From positions 4,838,501-4,902,500 of the forward strand of contig CM072864.1 of NCBI GenBank assembly GCA_036937835.1: a stretch of DNA of 64,000 bases, given 5' to 3'. The notes beneath the pieces were generated by a model, which was not told the DNA's origin, searched no databases, and saw only the letters and a list, made by a program, of their open reading frames with translations. This stretch comes from Pampus argenteus (lineage: Eukaryota > Chordata > Actinopteri > Scombriformes > Stromateidae). The first letter of the stretch is position 1; each line of letters begins with the position of its first letter. The translations under genes were made by a program, and so were the position numbers. Below are positions 13,423 to 28,400 of the stretch, piece by piece.

Positions 13423-16400
13423 GTGTCTGTGTGTACGCTTTCATTTCTCTGTGTGTAGATAGGTGTGAGTATGATTTTATGAAAGGATAAAGCTGATGCC
13501 TCTGGGGCACGCTGGCTCACTGAGTGGTTTGATGAGTATGAAAATGATGTGAATCATATGCTCTGGTTGTCACAGTCAACAGATCTCAACCCAGCTGAAC
13601 ACCTTCGGGAGATTTTGGATGGATGCGTTACATGGCGCTCTACAGCACCATCATCAAAAGATTAAATGAGGGAATATCTTTTGGGAGAATGCTGTTCATC
13701 TCTCCAACAAAAAAAAACCAAAAAAAAACCTAAAATCTATGGCGACGCACTGAAGCTGTTCTGGAGACTCAAGACACTGCATGTTGGGTTGTACCTTCAT
13801 TTGTCACCCATCTGTATCTAGTCTATTAACTGCATCTTTACACAGTATTAAAATATTATGATAGTTATGGCATTCAACCTCTATAATGCTATAAAATGTA
13901 TTGTTGCATGTAGCAATAGTCACTGTTAACGCTCTCTACAGCTGGAACCAGGCTGTCTCTGAATAAATAGATGTATAAATCTGACCTGCAAAAACAGGAT
14001 GAAACTGAACTGTTAATAATTATCAGATGTAAATTTTATGCTACACACGGCCCGAGTCTGTCGGTGCAGCAGGGGCACCAACACAGAGGGCCGCAGAAGA
14101 AATGCTAACCCGGGTCACGCTTTGCTTCAACACACCGTGACGTCATCAGCTAAAAGGCACTTCATCAGCCAGGAAGAACCTATAGCTTTTTAGTGATTTA
14201 TTTATCTTAAGAAGTAGGATCATTTTCTCAAACCCGTAAAGAAATATTTTACTCAGTTTATATAAATAAATAAATTACCAGATTTGAAGATGCATGTTTT
14301 TTTTCTTTGGACAGAGTGTGAGTGAGTGTGAACCTGGCAATCAGCAAACTATTCTGGTATCTTAACGGCTGAGGTGTGAGCTGTCCTTTTGATGTTTGGT
14401 TTGACTCATAAATATAAAAGACAACCTGCACACTAACGAGGCAGAAATTCTACTGAATATAAATATAAGCAACAAACACTCACGTCTATGGATGGGAGGA
14501 CATAAGATATTATCCTGTATCACAATAAAACACTCAAGATCAAGGATAATCAGGAAAATATGCATCCTATGCACTAAAAATGTTTTAACAAAATGCAACA
14601 TAAAATGATTCCAGTATATGCTTTAGTGTTATTTTAAGAGTGATGAATTGCAGTTATTTTGTCCAGGATAACATGTGTCATGAAATTGCCATATGGTCCC
14701 ATGTGTACCTGCAGCAGTTTCTCATTATGTTACAATCAGGAGGATTTTAACTCACTAAACAGTGAATGAGAGTAAGCTTTCACGTGTATTAAACCCACTC
14801 AACCCTGCAACTGTATTCCAAGCCTCATTTCTTCCATTTTTTCTGTGGCTTTACAACCCAAAAGCCTGTGTAATGCAACACTGTAACATGTCCTGACAGC
14901 ATGCAGCCCCATATACTGCTGGGGTTATTTTTCACATGCTTATTAAATCAGCACAAACACATGCTTTACGGTTTGTCAGTTGTCATCAACGGAGGGGGCG
15001 ATGGAACATGAAAGTGATCTACTGGAGCATTTTGACCATCTGAGTGAGTGTGTGAGCCAGTGGAAATAAAGTAAAGTAAGTAAGTGAAGTGAGAGTACAG
15101 CAACAATGAGAGAGACTGTGTGTCTGCGTGTGTGTAATCGTACTCGTTCTTGACGAAGGCATATTTGTTGATGGTCTCAATGACGTCTTTGAAGAGGATC
15201 TTGGAGGTGAGGGTGTAGCCGTGGTGGACGATGGGCTCACCGTCCTGACCGTCCCAGCAGTCCACTGTGAACAGAAAATTGTTTAATAATGGATTATTGT
15301 ATCAACAGTTGTTGTTCTCTACATAACTTTTTTTGAAGTGGGGTTGTATGAGGTACTTATAGTCATCTTATTACATACAGCAGATTAAGCTGTAGTACAC
15401 ATGCTGCACACTGTATTACACCACATCAGCACTCAAGCAATGGATCTGCAGCATATAGAGTGCACAGCATGCGTAGGAATACAGAAGCTCTGCGGTTGGG
15501 AAGGTAGTGCAAAAGGATGAAGCAGGCAGCAAACCATTGCTCATGTTTGTGTCCACCTAGTGGCAGTGCAATCGGTCTAAAATTGACCGTTCTTCCTGGC
15601 AACCTCCAAAACCAGACTCGATCATCAGATTGCCAGATGGAAAAGCGTGATTCATCACTCCAGAGAACGCGTCTCCACTGCTCTGGAGTCCAGTGGCGAC
15701 GTGCTTTACACTACAGCATCCTAATCTGATCATTTGGATAGGTGGCCAAATACTTTTGGCAATATAGTGTATGTTGAGTATTTTAAATGTAAAGCCACAC
15801 ATTTTACAAAATGCAATGTAAAGTTAAGAACAAACATTTTATTCAATACTGTCTGCTGGGTGAAACACTGGGTGTTGCACCATCAGATGCAGCAGGTGGT
15901 TAAAGCAACGCAGCTTTCAGTCGACTTTCATCAGAGCATCCAGACAAGACACTTGCATGGAGCCCAGTTCACTTTGATTTCTGTTGGCCTCAATCCTCAG
16001 GCAAAGGTAGTGGTGGAGTGGGTGGTGACCTTTTTACAGTAAATAAAGCCATGCATCCCCCACCACACGTCTGCCTTCCTCCTTCAATACCCCCCAGCAA
16101 GCATTTGTCTAAACTGTAGCAAGCTCATGGTTCAGACTTATTGTGTCCAGTCTGTATCAGATCCCACAGTGGGTATTTTCCCCCACAGCTTTTAACATTT
16201 TGTTCTAATTTTGTCAGAACTGCATGACTGAAGCATTGAGATAATTAAATGTCATATAATTGCTATACTTGTGCTTCATGAAGAATTCAACAGTCTGGAC
16301 GCACTGTTGGGAAAGATAAAGCGTGTCCAGACTTTTTCTACCGTAAGAAATTTACTTTTGAAATATTATTTTGATCTTTGATTATTTCTCCTCTGAGCAT

Positions 16401-19400
16401 TTTGAATGGATAAAAACACAGGGAGGAGTAAAGGAATACCGTTGGAAAATATGCACAGCTACTCACAAGTTACATCTTGTGGGCACAATATACAACTTAA
16501 TACCTACAATATGCAAAAGCAAAGTTTTGCTGCATTTTTGTCACCCAGCTCTTTTGTGTATGACACGTTTGTATATTATACACTGTAGTGTATAGTGTAC
16601 CTTCTACACAGCGACAGCCGGCCTGCAGCACCCAGGCGTACATGTCCACCCTGGACTGTGACATCAGCTGGTCACCCATCAGGTAAGTGTTGTGTGAGGA
16701 AGCGATGAAGTAGTTGCACAGTGGTTGGCTCATGTCCTGGCTCACGTTATAGTGCTCTGGATTGAAGATGTCCCCTGCTGGACTGCGCGTGTAATTTGTA
16801 AAACCTGGAAGAGAATTATTGATGTTCCTGACAAACCACATTTGTCCATGTTTTTATGATCAAAGCCTGTTGCATTACATCATTGATTCATAGATATGTA
16901 AATTGTTAAGATAACAGAACATATCACAAACCTCACACTAAGGCACAAGAACGTGGAGTGACATTTATTTTCAGGTCAAACATTAGCCTCATATCTGGTT
17001 CTACTGTATATGTTCAAGAACTACAGCAGTGGAGTTCAGGAGAGGCGCAGCGCTGAATCAGGTGTATTTAGCTAATGAGGTATTAGCGGTATTACGAATT
17101 AGGCACGTTTCCATCAACTGGTTTGGAGCGAATAAACTATGCTACAAAATGTAGTTTCATCAGAAGGTGGCAGTATGGGCTACGTTATACTTTATGCATG
17201 GCTGTAATGAACAAAGCTGAAGTAGCAGTTGTGAACCAGCAATGCAATGATACGGGAATATCTGGGAAGACGCTGACAGTGGGAACAGCTGATCAGTCGC
17301 TACGGCAGACCTTCAAAAAAGATGTTTCCATCTCCCATTTAGCACACTGACTCTTTTTCAAAAAAGGCAAAAACCAACTCAAGTGAGTAAAAAAAAAAAC
17401 TTTTCCAGTAGTTTAAAAAGAAGTTTCAAAACTCAAAAAGTAATTTCTATCGTAATATACCTACAATCAATATCAACACGGCACTGTGGACCTTATGATG
17501 GACTGTCTCTCACTTCTATAAAAAAAAGGTACTAGTAATAAAGTAGATAGTTTTGAAAGCAGCACTGAATGCCTGCAGACAACTTGAACAGACACACAGC
17601 TGAGCGAAAGAATTGAAGTGCACTTACCATCAATACCCAAAACTCCTTGCTTCTGGTTCTCAGAGCATGGCTCAAATTTGTTGATAATCTCCAGGCAATG
17701 GTCCTTAGTCACTTTGGTCATCTACAAGTACAGAAATGCATGTTAAACAACCTAAAAACTTACTCTGCTGCTAAAATAGATTCATAACTAAGAAGATTCA
17801 ACATTAAGGAGAATCATGAAGGAGATGTGTCTGATAATCCGGTGAAATCCTACATGTCAATTTTCATTCAGCTCCAGCTGCAGGATCCAACTGGCTAGTG
17901 GCTGCTTTTTAAAGCTGCCTGATTGGTCAATCAGATTCTCGTGTGTTGATCATTTAAAGGGGGGTTATGTTTCAAAGGGATGGGGCAGTACCAGGTCTGT
18001 TACTGTGTTTGAGACGACTATAGCCATTAGAGAGGTTGTAGCCAGGAATAGCCTGGTTAGCCATTATTTCCATAGGGTTATTTCCATTTAAAAAATAATT
18101 TTCCTCCCCACGTATACAGCAGTGAGGAGGAGGTGAGCGTCTAAAACTGTGTTAAATGGAGTATATTTACTACCCAATCAGCATAATCGAGATCAGACAA
18201 TGCTGTGGAGAGTAAATCTAAACACACTCAGCAGCATTGGTTAGCCCAGTCTTTTCTCAGTTCCTGGAGAAACACAGTAAATCCAGCAGTTGACAGCAAC
18301 ACTTAAAACAGACACGTGGCCACAAACGTCTTATTGAGATTTTCAAATCAGACCCACAGAGGTCGTAGTTAATGATACCAGCAGAAACAATTCAGCTGCA
18401 TTATTTCAAAACACACCGCTTCATAAAACTGCTTCCACTAATCTTTAATAACAAGAGAGGAAGAGAGTCATTTCATCCACAGAGCTAGAACTAAACGCCT
18501 GGTATAACTGGAGAAAAATACACCACATCTGAGTGCAGCTGACATCTCGCTATCTGTAGACCGCCATAGTGCAAATTAGCTGAAGGAAGCACACACGCGC
18601 GCGCACACACACAAGCAGTTATGCTTATTAGCTCATTTTTCTTTTTCAGGCAACCGTATCATTAGCGAGGAGATGTGCTTCATCTGAAAAGCCTTTACAA
18701 CTGTTGTTCTAAGTGTTGTGAGGGTCCTAATGCTAACGTCCCTGTAGAGCCCTCATTGTTTATATTTCCCCACACTGAGCACCATTTGAGGGGCATAATA
18801 ATCAGTGAAGCTTTTGACCCTTCTTCCCCTAAAGCTAAAAACAAGGACGCTTATGGGCATTTAGTATTTTAAATGGTGAAATAAACACAAACCTCAACTC
18901 TACTTTCTTATCACAGCAGGACGTGGTTAGCCTATCGTATAAACGGTGATCTTTAACACTGGTCATCGTGTGAGATGAAGAGCAGTTTATTTGCACTGCT
19001 TCAGCCGTGTGTGCCACAGCTACCTTCCCTTGCTCTACTTACAAACCGTTTTCAAACAGCTCCAGGCCAGCAGCTATTGACTCTTAGTGTCCCACTTGGA
19101 CGTTGATCGAAATAAACTGTTCGTTGATTGTAAAATGTAGCAAAAATGTATTGTTAGCAAATATTTCCCAATCATGTATGATTGATTAATATTTGCACCG
19201 CAGATGTTATAGATGCTCACTATGGTACTTTATTCACTGCATTTAGTCAGACTGTCTTGACATCTCTGTTACTTGAATCTGACCTATTCTAGTGAGGGTT
19301 AACAACAGCAATTTGTTAAATCCATATAATCTCGCAAGATATTGGCACATCTGTACTACTACCATTTTGCAGGCTTTAAATGCAACAAAAAAATGTGCAC

Positions 19401-22400
19401 CTTCTGCTCAGTCTCCAGGAAGCGGGCCAGGTCGTCTGTGTTGAGGTGGTCCTTGTGGTTGCTGTACGTGAGCATGAGAAGGTACAGGTCCCTGCGGGTC
19501 GACATCATCTTGTAGAAAGAGCAGAATTCTTCAAAGCCCAGTGTTCCCTGGTTGTCATCTGTGTCTGCCTCCTACACACCAGGCACAAGGAACAGCTTAT
19601 TTTGTTGGACATGTTTTGGCCTTTAGCAGAGTGCAGTAATGATGGGACAGAGAGTAAGTGGGAGAGAGATGACATACAACAATTATATTAGAGCAGAGTT
19701 GGCCCTACAATTCATTATATCTGGACAGTCTAGTTTCATCTACACTTTAAACCAATACCATCTAAAGCCATGAATGTGGAAATAAAGTTCTTTCATTCTA
19801 CTAAACTGTACTGAACTTGATATAACATCCAATTCCTGCTTTAAAGAGCTCCACCTGACATGTTATAAGATTTTAGAAATCCTTGCTTTAAATAATTTCT
19901 GTCTGATTTTTTTTCCATTAAAAAAAGTTCAGTTACTTCTCCCTTATTAAAAAAAACAACAACATTAAAACATACAAAGAAGTGTCAAGTCTGATATAAA
20001 ATGAACACAGAGAAACTTTCTAACTTTGAAATGAATGTGAAAATGTATGTATATATACACAACAGCCCGTGTATTTGGATTGATTTTACTGATTAAATGT
20101 TTAAGTGCAATCAGCAAACTCTTGTTGTTAAGTATCCACTCAGATCTCAAAACATATCTTATTTGTTGAGAGCTGGGTAGACAGTCAGCACTGCAGTGGG
20201 TCACACCATGACCCGCGTAATCCTTGCTTCAGTTTAGTGAGCCAGCTCCATATGCCAAGCAGCACTGGAGGCAGCACACACTATAGAGCAATGACATGTG
20301 TGCTAGTTGGAGCACCATATACACACTGGGCTTAGATATAAGCATATTAGATGGAGATACATTAATCCAACATGATTGGGTTCCTCCTTTCGTAGCCAGT
20401 GAATACGATTCTTATTATTAATATTGATTTGACTGCATCAGATGTCTAACTGAACAAATCATTTCAGTACGGTGTAGGAATATATTAATAAAGAGGATCA
20501 TATACTAATGTCTGCATTGCAATTTCATTTGCTCCTTGATGCTTTTGGGAATAAACACAGTTGATCCCACAAGTGAAGAGGTGCAGAGCTGCACACCTTC
20601 ACACAGATCAAGAATTAAAAAGGGTAAATAATACATCTGGACGACTTTCACACCCAGCAAACAATGATTTATCTTTCTTAAAACAACACTTTTGCTTAAC
20701 AGGATGTAAATTAATGTCTCAATTCTAAATATGTATACTTCAAAACAAAGTTCTTGTTTCTTGTCCGTCTGAAACCTCTTGATGTCAGAATAGAGCTGAA
20801 GCCACGATGAAGCTTCCGGGCTCGCCTCAGTGACTCACTGCGATCTCTCACTGAGCATTTCTATTATGAATCATTCATGTCGTACACTTCAAGTCGGCTA
20901 AAGTTCAGTCTACTGAACCCTCACTCAAAACGTACACAGTCTTCCTTCCAACTGTCACCATCATGTTCTTCGCTGATACACAGGAACCCAAATGACTCAG
21001 AGACTGAAGATAAACGCTTCACATCACCAGACTCAGCTGTTGGCTTTGCGTACATGTCACTTACTGGTCTCGAGGTTGTGACCGTGTGACACATAAGTGA
21101 CAGATGCATACAGACAGTATTACTCATATGTCAAGTTATTAGACAGAGCAGACACATTCATTTTGCTGTTGTTTTTTTTTAGAGCTGATTATAAGCATCA
21201 GAAAAGTCAGAAAACATGCAGTTAACTTGCATCATTATTCATTGTCTAAGTGAAAGAACTTTTTTTTTTCAGAAGCAATCCTCTTATTCAGAAAACATTA
21301 GCCCCAGGTGGATAATATAAAGCTGCCGAAGCACAGCCGGAGAATGGAGTCTTCTTATTGGACAGAACGCATCAATCTAGCCTTATTCATTCCCATTCAT
21401 TATGTATGAACCGGGGCACTTAAGTTGTTAGCAGGCTTGTGCTTGGCGTTTTAGCTCGACAGCTAATATGGATTATTTCATCAGCTACCTCTTCCCACAA
21501 AGCTCTCCAGCTACAGGTACATGTGCAGGTATCTGCTGTGATAAATCATTGAGCGAATCATCTGCTCTGGAAGTCTGCTTCTTTGATCTCATTTTAAAAC
21601 TGTAGTAATACCTCCAGCTATCACATCCAACCAGCTTCCTGTGACTCATCAACACGTTGCACCTCGGCTCTGTCAACACAGAGTCTAGGAATGATCTTCA
21701 GGACAGTTTGCACTGAGGGGGGGCTTTTGTTATAACGTGTGTTGGTGGGAACATTTGCTTGATTTACAGGGTGACGTTCAGGGATCCTGATGGGGCATAA
21801 AACTCTTCCAGTTGAATTGTGTGATTTGAAATGAGTGGTTAAAAATAACAAAGGAAAAATCTGCATACGTAACTTTAGGAGAGAGCTCAACTGTAAGTCT
21901 CTGACAGTACTGTGATTAAAAATCACAATACTATTTATCTAGTTATCAGTTATGATAACACTGTGCTCGCCAATGTAACTGCTATGATGTCAGAACCCGG
22001 CAACATCGCTAAAGAAAGTCTAATGTGGAGACAGACAGACATAAGAAGTTCAGCCGTTCTTCTAAAGCAATCTGTAGTGATGCTACCGCATTGTGAAATC
22101 CCAGCAGGTACTTTGATGAGTACAAGGTTGTCAGAACCAATAGAGCCAAACCTTCAGAGCTATGAAAATAAAACCTTTTTAAAAAGGGCCAGTTCACCCA
22201 AATTACATAAGATATAAATCTCCTCACTTAACCTTATACTGCTTAGCCATGATGATGTTATCCACCTGATTTCCAGAATCAGTGTGTCTCTGTTCCTCTG
22301 AATAATGCACAGAACACTTTTTTTATTGGGACAATTTCTTTGCTAAAAACAAGGTTCAATGAAGACTGTTAACAGGATTTTTCAAATGTACTCGAGCATG

Positions 22401-25400
22401 AATGTTTATGGATGTCTTCAGCGACTGTAACTGCTAAACTGCCAAATGCTATGTCTTTTTTGCTTCTTTGCTTTGAGTTTATTTTTTTTATTTGTTTTGT
22501 GATTTGAGTGTTGGTTTTTTATTGAACAGAGTTTTCCCTCAGAGTAAATGCCATCAGATAGGCATGTACAGGCTGATGTGTGTGTCTACTTGGCTTTCCA
22601 TCAAAAGAAAATACCTGGAGGAGTTGTTCTCTGACTGCCCAGAAAATCAATAGAAATTAGCCTCTAAATGAGATTTATTTTTTTTTCATGTGGAAAATAT
22701 AGACATGGATTTTAACGTAGGTGGAAGTATTGTAGGTTGACTTAATTATTACACACTTTATTATTCAATGGACTGCAAACTGGTGTCATTTTTGGTCAGA
22801 TTAAGATATCTCCTGACTGCTTTAAATCAACTCGTAGCCAGTCACACTGTGGTTTGAATGCAAAATGGTTGAGGATTATTCACCAACAGCTGAGAGGTTC
22901 AGCTTTCTGCTCTGCTTCCATTTTCAGTTTCTTAATGTGAGTGTGTCTTAATGGAGCCGCGGAGAGATGAGGCCTCCTGGTGCAGATAAAGGAAAAACCA
23001 TAACTGTAAATGCACCCAAGACGTACCGACAATAAAAAACGTCTACAGATAATTTGGACTAAATTACACCCTAGACAATAGCACAGGTAAGAGGAGTTAA
23101 ACTTTTAGATTTTAACTACTTTACAAAGCAAAAAAGCTTTACCCTTAAGTATTCAGAGTAAAATTTACAAGTGGATTTCTGATAGCACGACTTGAAACTC
23201 TGTGGTGTGAAATTCTCGTTCTTAATCTTTGGAAACATTTTTGTGAATGAAACTCTGCCCACAAACAGAACATGAACAGGTGACATTCACCAGATTAAAA
23301 TGAATGATTCATGTTACTTTTGTCTTGTTAAGGGAGTTCGGTGGATCAGACTTAAAAACACTCAAAACGTGCACACCGCAACAAAAAAGAGCGTATGAGT
23401 TCTGGATGGATGTACTGAGTTCATCCTTCAGTCAGCAGGAGCAGTTTACTGATTTACCTGGTTCTGTTGGGTTGTCAGTTGAAATAAATACACACCATTT
23501 TATTTGAAGTGAATTTCCATGAACTCTCCTTCATTTTTGACTAGCTAAATGACTCGGGAGGGTACCTCTGCTACAGGGGAACCCTGAGGCTGTGTTACAT
23601 GGACTCAGATATTCTCACATTCACTCTGACTGTCGTGAGTCAGTGGTGTTTATTGTGCGGTGTTCTTTACATGGTTTGTCCTGCACCGCCACCACAACTT
23701 GCTGCATACTGTGGCTGGTATTAACACACACATATATAGGAAAAGTATTCTTAAGTACTGCTATTATCATTATTATTATTACAGTGTCCTTATATTGTGT
23801 CCATTATGCCCTCCCTTAATTTTAGATATATGTGTATGTAAAGCATACATGATATGCAACACTTTCATTTGGAATCGTTTTGGTTTGTTCATGTTTTTCT
23901 TGTTTGTTTTTTTATATGCTTTTTTTTTTAAGATGCACAAAAAGGAAAATGCTTGCTTGTTTTTACGCAGTGTTTTGTAATTTTGTTTTTGGGATGATAC
24001 GGAAATAAAATAAAACTGTAATGTTGAGAATATTACAGAGCACTTTCATGTGCAGCGTATATATAATACATTTTAGGAGATAAAACGGTCGTGGTCCTAC
24101 TTTTAATGTCTGTTCTTGGTTTTTATTGTGTTTAACTTATTATTATTTGGCTTCTTTTATTGTGTTTTCTTACTTCAACCTCTTTTGTTTTTGTGATTTA
24201 TGTGACTTAGTTGCTGCAACGCTGCATTTTCCTTTTGGGATTAAAATCTCTTCACCCAAAATTTAACCCAAATTTTAACCCAAGCCAAGTAGATTTAACC
24301 AGACCTTAACCACAGCCTTGTTACAACATGACACCAGGAGTGACGGTAGGCCGGTACGGTCTCGTACTCCATACCACTAAAAGATTAATTGCCAGTACTG
24401 GAAGGATGGGACAGCAGACTCCTGCAAAAAAAACCCGTCCTTCAGACCACAGACATCTGCTCCAACCACTCAGCCAATGGTCACAGCTCTGCAGCTATTT
24501 ATAAATACACCACACAGGGACAGACAGCAGAGTGGATGATGGAGACAGCACGAAAACATTTCTTTTTAAATATTTGTCAAACAACATTCACTCAGTATGA
24601 GTGAACTTTGCATTAAGACAGAGCAGTAATTCAACCTCATTAATATGTAAAAACAGATCAAATCCACAGGTACTTGTACTTGTAAGTAGGTTAAGCCAAG
24701 AAACTAGCAGGGAGACTGTCAACACACAAATCTTCATGAATATCCACACACACACACACGGCCAGATCAGTCCCTTGTGTGTTTACCCTGCATTAGACCC
24801 AAGGCCATCTGTGTCCCAGCAGCACCATATGGGTGACCGTCGTCAAGACGCTGGGCTTAGCGATAGCAAGCTGGCTAGCCGCTCTGTAGGAGGAAGGCTA
24901 AAACAACACGCTTAACCCAGCACGCTAATCCTGAAGAAGAGAGTTAGTGGCTGAGCCGCGTGTTAGCCAACATCTGTAGCAGTAGCAAGTCTCTTTACTA
25001 TTCATTCACAATCTGCCAGCGAGTGACCTGCTAAACCCATTTACTGTCTTAATGAGTGGACTGTGTGCTGTATACAGGTCATTAGCTGCACAGTTTCATG
25101 TCATTTTTTTCAATTATTGATAATGTTAAAAGTTAAAAATGTAAGACAAACCTGACCCTTCAATGCTGCAGTTTATTTGTCCCCCACTTTGTTATAAACC
25201 TCTCCCAAGTAGCATTTATAAGCAGTATATAAATAATTAATAAACTAGATTTTCAGCACATTATAGTGTAGTTAAACAGATTTAAGAATATTTGTACTGG
25301 ATTTTTATATTGTCCCTACTCTCCTGATGTGACTCCGCATTTGTTGTTTTCCGTACCTTGAACATCTGTTTGACCTTCTGTCGGGGCAGGTTGACGTTGA

Positions 25401-28400
25401 GTTTGTGCAGGAGCTGCAGGACCTCACTGATGCTTAAGCTGCCATCACCGTTCTTATCAGCCTCAGTAAAGGTCTGCTTCAGCCATGTGATGTCAAGGTG
25501 GGTTAAGGAAGGTTAGCACCAAGAGTGTTGCTGCTTTTGGTGAAGAGTAGACTAGAGTTTGTCATGATTTCAAATGAAACTTAAAATTGATAATGATATT
25601 CTAGATGTTAAAACATACTTTATATACACATATTTGCACTGTCACATCACCCCTGCTGTATAAGTGAAGGATATTGGTCTCGGGTGCGCTGCCTCTTAGC
25701 CAGGCTGTCCTCATCACTGATGCCGGCCATCAAGTATTTGAGGCCTGTGATCCAGGTCCGGGCCTCCTCGCCGGTGCCGGACACCAGGTCCAGAGACTCC
25801 ATGTGCTCTCCGTAGTACAGGCTGAAGCAGCAGTTGGGGTCAAAGCTGCCCTCAGCGTAGCGCTGGAAGATCTCCGACTGCTTACCCTCACACACCTCCC
25901 GGATAGAGTCAATGGAGACTGTCAGAGGAAACAAGCAGGTGAGTAAGACTTAATGTCTCAAAGATTGTGTTGTGTTAAAAGATGATAGGAAATAAAACCT
26001 TAACTCAATAACAGAAAGATTAAACACAACCTATTCCTCAGCAGTCTAGTATGCTTTGAGAATTTATATCTTTTGCAAAATATTGAAATAATTGTTGTGG
26101 GAATAGTGATTTTATTTTTAGTTTAATGGGAAAATTATCAGAGTCTGAGTTGAGATTTTATGATACAGAGGATTAAATGGACTCAGCTCAGTAGTTCCCA
26201 GAGAGCTCAGTTTATTGAGATACAACATATATGAGATGGTAATAACATTTTAGCAGTAGACACTGCCTCGAGTCATCCAATCATTTTCCCCATGACAGCA
26301 AGCAGATGATAAGTGCTTCTGTTATTTGTTCCAGCAGCAAACATATCCAGAGATACAGAGATATAACAGAGATATAAGATAACCAGAACCCAAAATGTGA
26401 ATTAGTTGGACCTTTCTCCATCTCATCCTCCCTCACCGTCCTTCAGTCATACAACATGGGTGAAACATTATTTACATACATACTCATTCATAATGCAGTG
26501 TTTGGCTGTACACGCTCCCTTATGACCACACGCTACAGGATGTCACACTGTTGTGTATGCTCCTGTGTGGCTGTCAGTGTTCTCCACAAAGCTCCATGGC
26601 GCTCAGGCTTTTCCTGATTGCAGCCTTTGTATAAATAAATGCAAGAGTATCCACCAGGTATCAGGGAGAAAGAGATAAACCACCACTACTGCTGAATCTG
26701 TGATGAGCTGTTCGCAGCAGGGCCTGAGGATGATTATGGTCAACCCTTAGAGGGTGCTCCTGACTGATTTTGATGATTCTCTCACCTTTGCCCTCATGGC
26801 TCCATCAGCTCAAGACATTATACTTGTGCATATGAAATATCACAGCCTATTAAGCAGACTGAGCACATTCATGCTGCCTTCATAATAATACATTTGACAC
26901 TAAAGTTAATAATAGTATAATGATAACCTTTATTTATGAGGCAATGTTTATATAGTGATGCAGCTGTCTGTACTTCTAATGATCACTAGCTGTTTTTCCC
27001 CAAGACCCAGCGTATATCGGTAGCACGCTGAGCTAAATGCTAAAGTCACCATGTTAACCTCCTCACAATGACAAAGTTAACATGCAGACGTTTGGCAGGT
27101 TATGTTTACTATGTTCAATGGGAATGTCATTAATTGTGAAGGTATTTGGTCATAAACCAAAGTATTGGACAAATTAAAACGATGAACTGAAGATGCAACC
27201 AGATGACAGAGTGACAGAGGATCAACAAAGTTATGATCAGTCATCCTGAGTAGAATATGATTGATTGTATCACTTTTCATGGAAATCCATCCAATACTTG
27301 AGGTCCTTCTGTCTTATTTATGCATTTTCCTCCACATGTTGTTACTGCCACCTTTATTTACGGCTACATTTCCACATCTCCTAGAGGATAAATTAAGGAC
27401 TGTGTCACAACTAAGTCATGGTTTCTCTTGGCTCTCATTGGCTGATCAGTACAGGCTGGTTGCAGCAGTAAACAGCAATAGCAGCATACAGACAGTTAGC
27501 ATAGCTGAAAAGTAATACCCCGACATCATGGGAAATATACTCGTTTCCCTTTCTTGATGCCAGCTCTGTCTGTCTCGGTCTGCTGCTATTGTTGTTTATG
27601 ATGTTTTTTTTGTTTTTTTAATTATTGATGCACTAACATAACTTGCTGCTGTTTGGACTAGTTTTTCATGCAGGACTTTCAGGAAAATGTCTCACTCACT
27701 TGTAGTGCAGTTTGTTTTCTTGGACTTTCTTGTCAGTTGTCTCAATCCTTTACTACAAATGTGCCACTGATTAATGTCACACCTTACATAGGAATTTTAA
27801 AAAATTATGAAGCAAGATGATTAATGGTGACTGTTGGTGTGTTTGTGTTGTGCCCACAAGCAGTTGGAGGAGCATACAGAAGTATCAGCTATACTTAAGG
27901 TAAAACACGGTAATGTTTTGCACAGGACTTTCTGCTGAAAATGTTTACTAGTCAAATATTATTTGTATACTTTAAGTGTTTGGCCATTTCTATTGGTCAA
28001 AATGTAACTTTCTGTTTTGGTTGTTTTGGCCAGAAAGGTCATATATCTGCTGCCAGAAATACGATACACCCGGCCAGCGTGTGAGCAGACCAGAAGCCTG
28101 CAGCGTTTCCTGTCCAGTGGGTCCTCTGTGATAAGCCTCTAGAGGCCAGGGGCATAGAACAACAACACAAGTGCGTGCTAATATGCTGGTAGAGAAGTCT
28201 ACAGAGGACAGACTTCTGTGTCCGTCTCCAGTGACCGAAACCTGTCAAGGTACCAAATGAGGGAAGCAGGGACACACACACACGCACACATGAACGGCAG
28301 TTTCAGTTAGTGTTAGTTAAAGCTTCTTACAAACTACAACTCCAATCTGTAGGGGTAGAGCTTAAAGGGAGATTTTTAAAGAGCTCTTTGAGGACATGAT

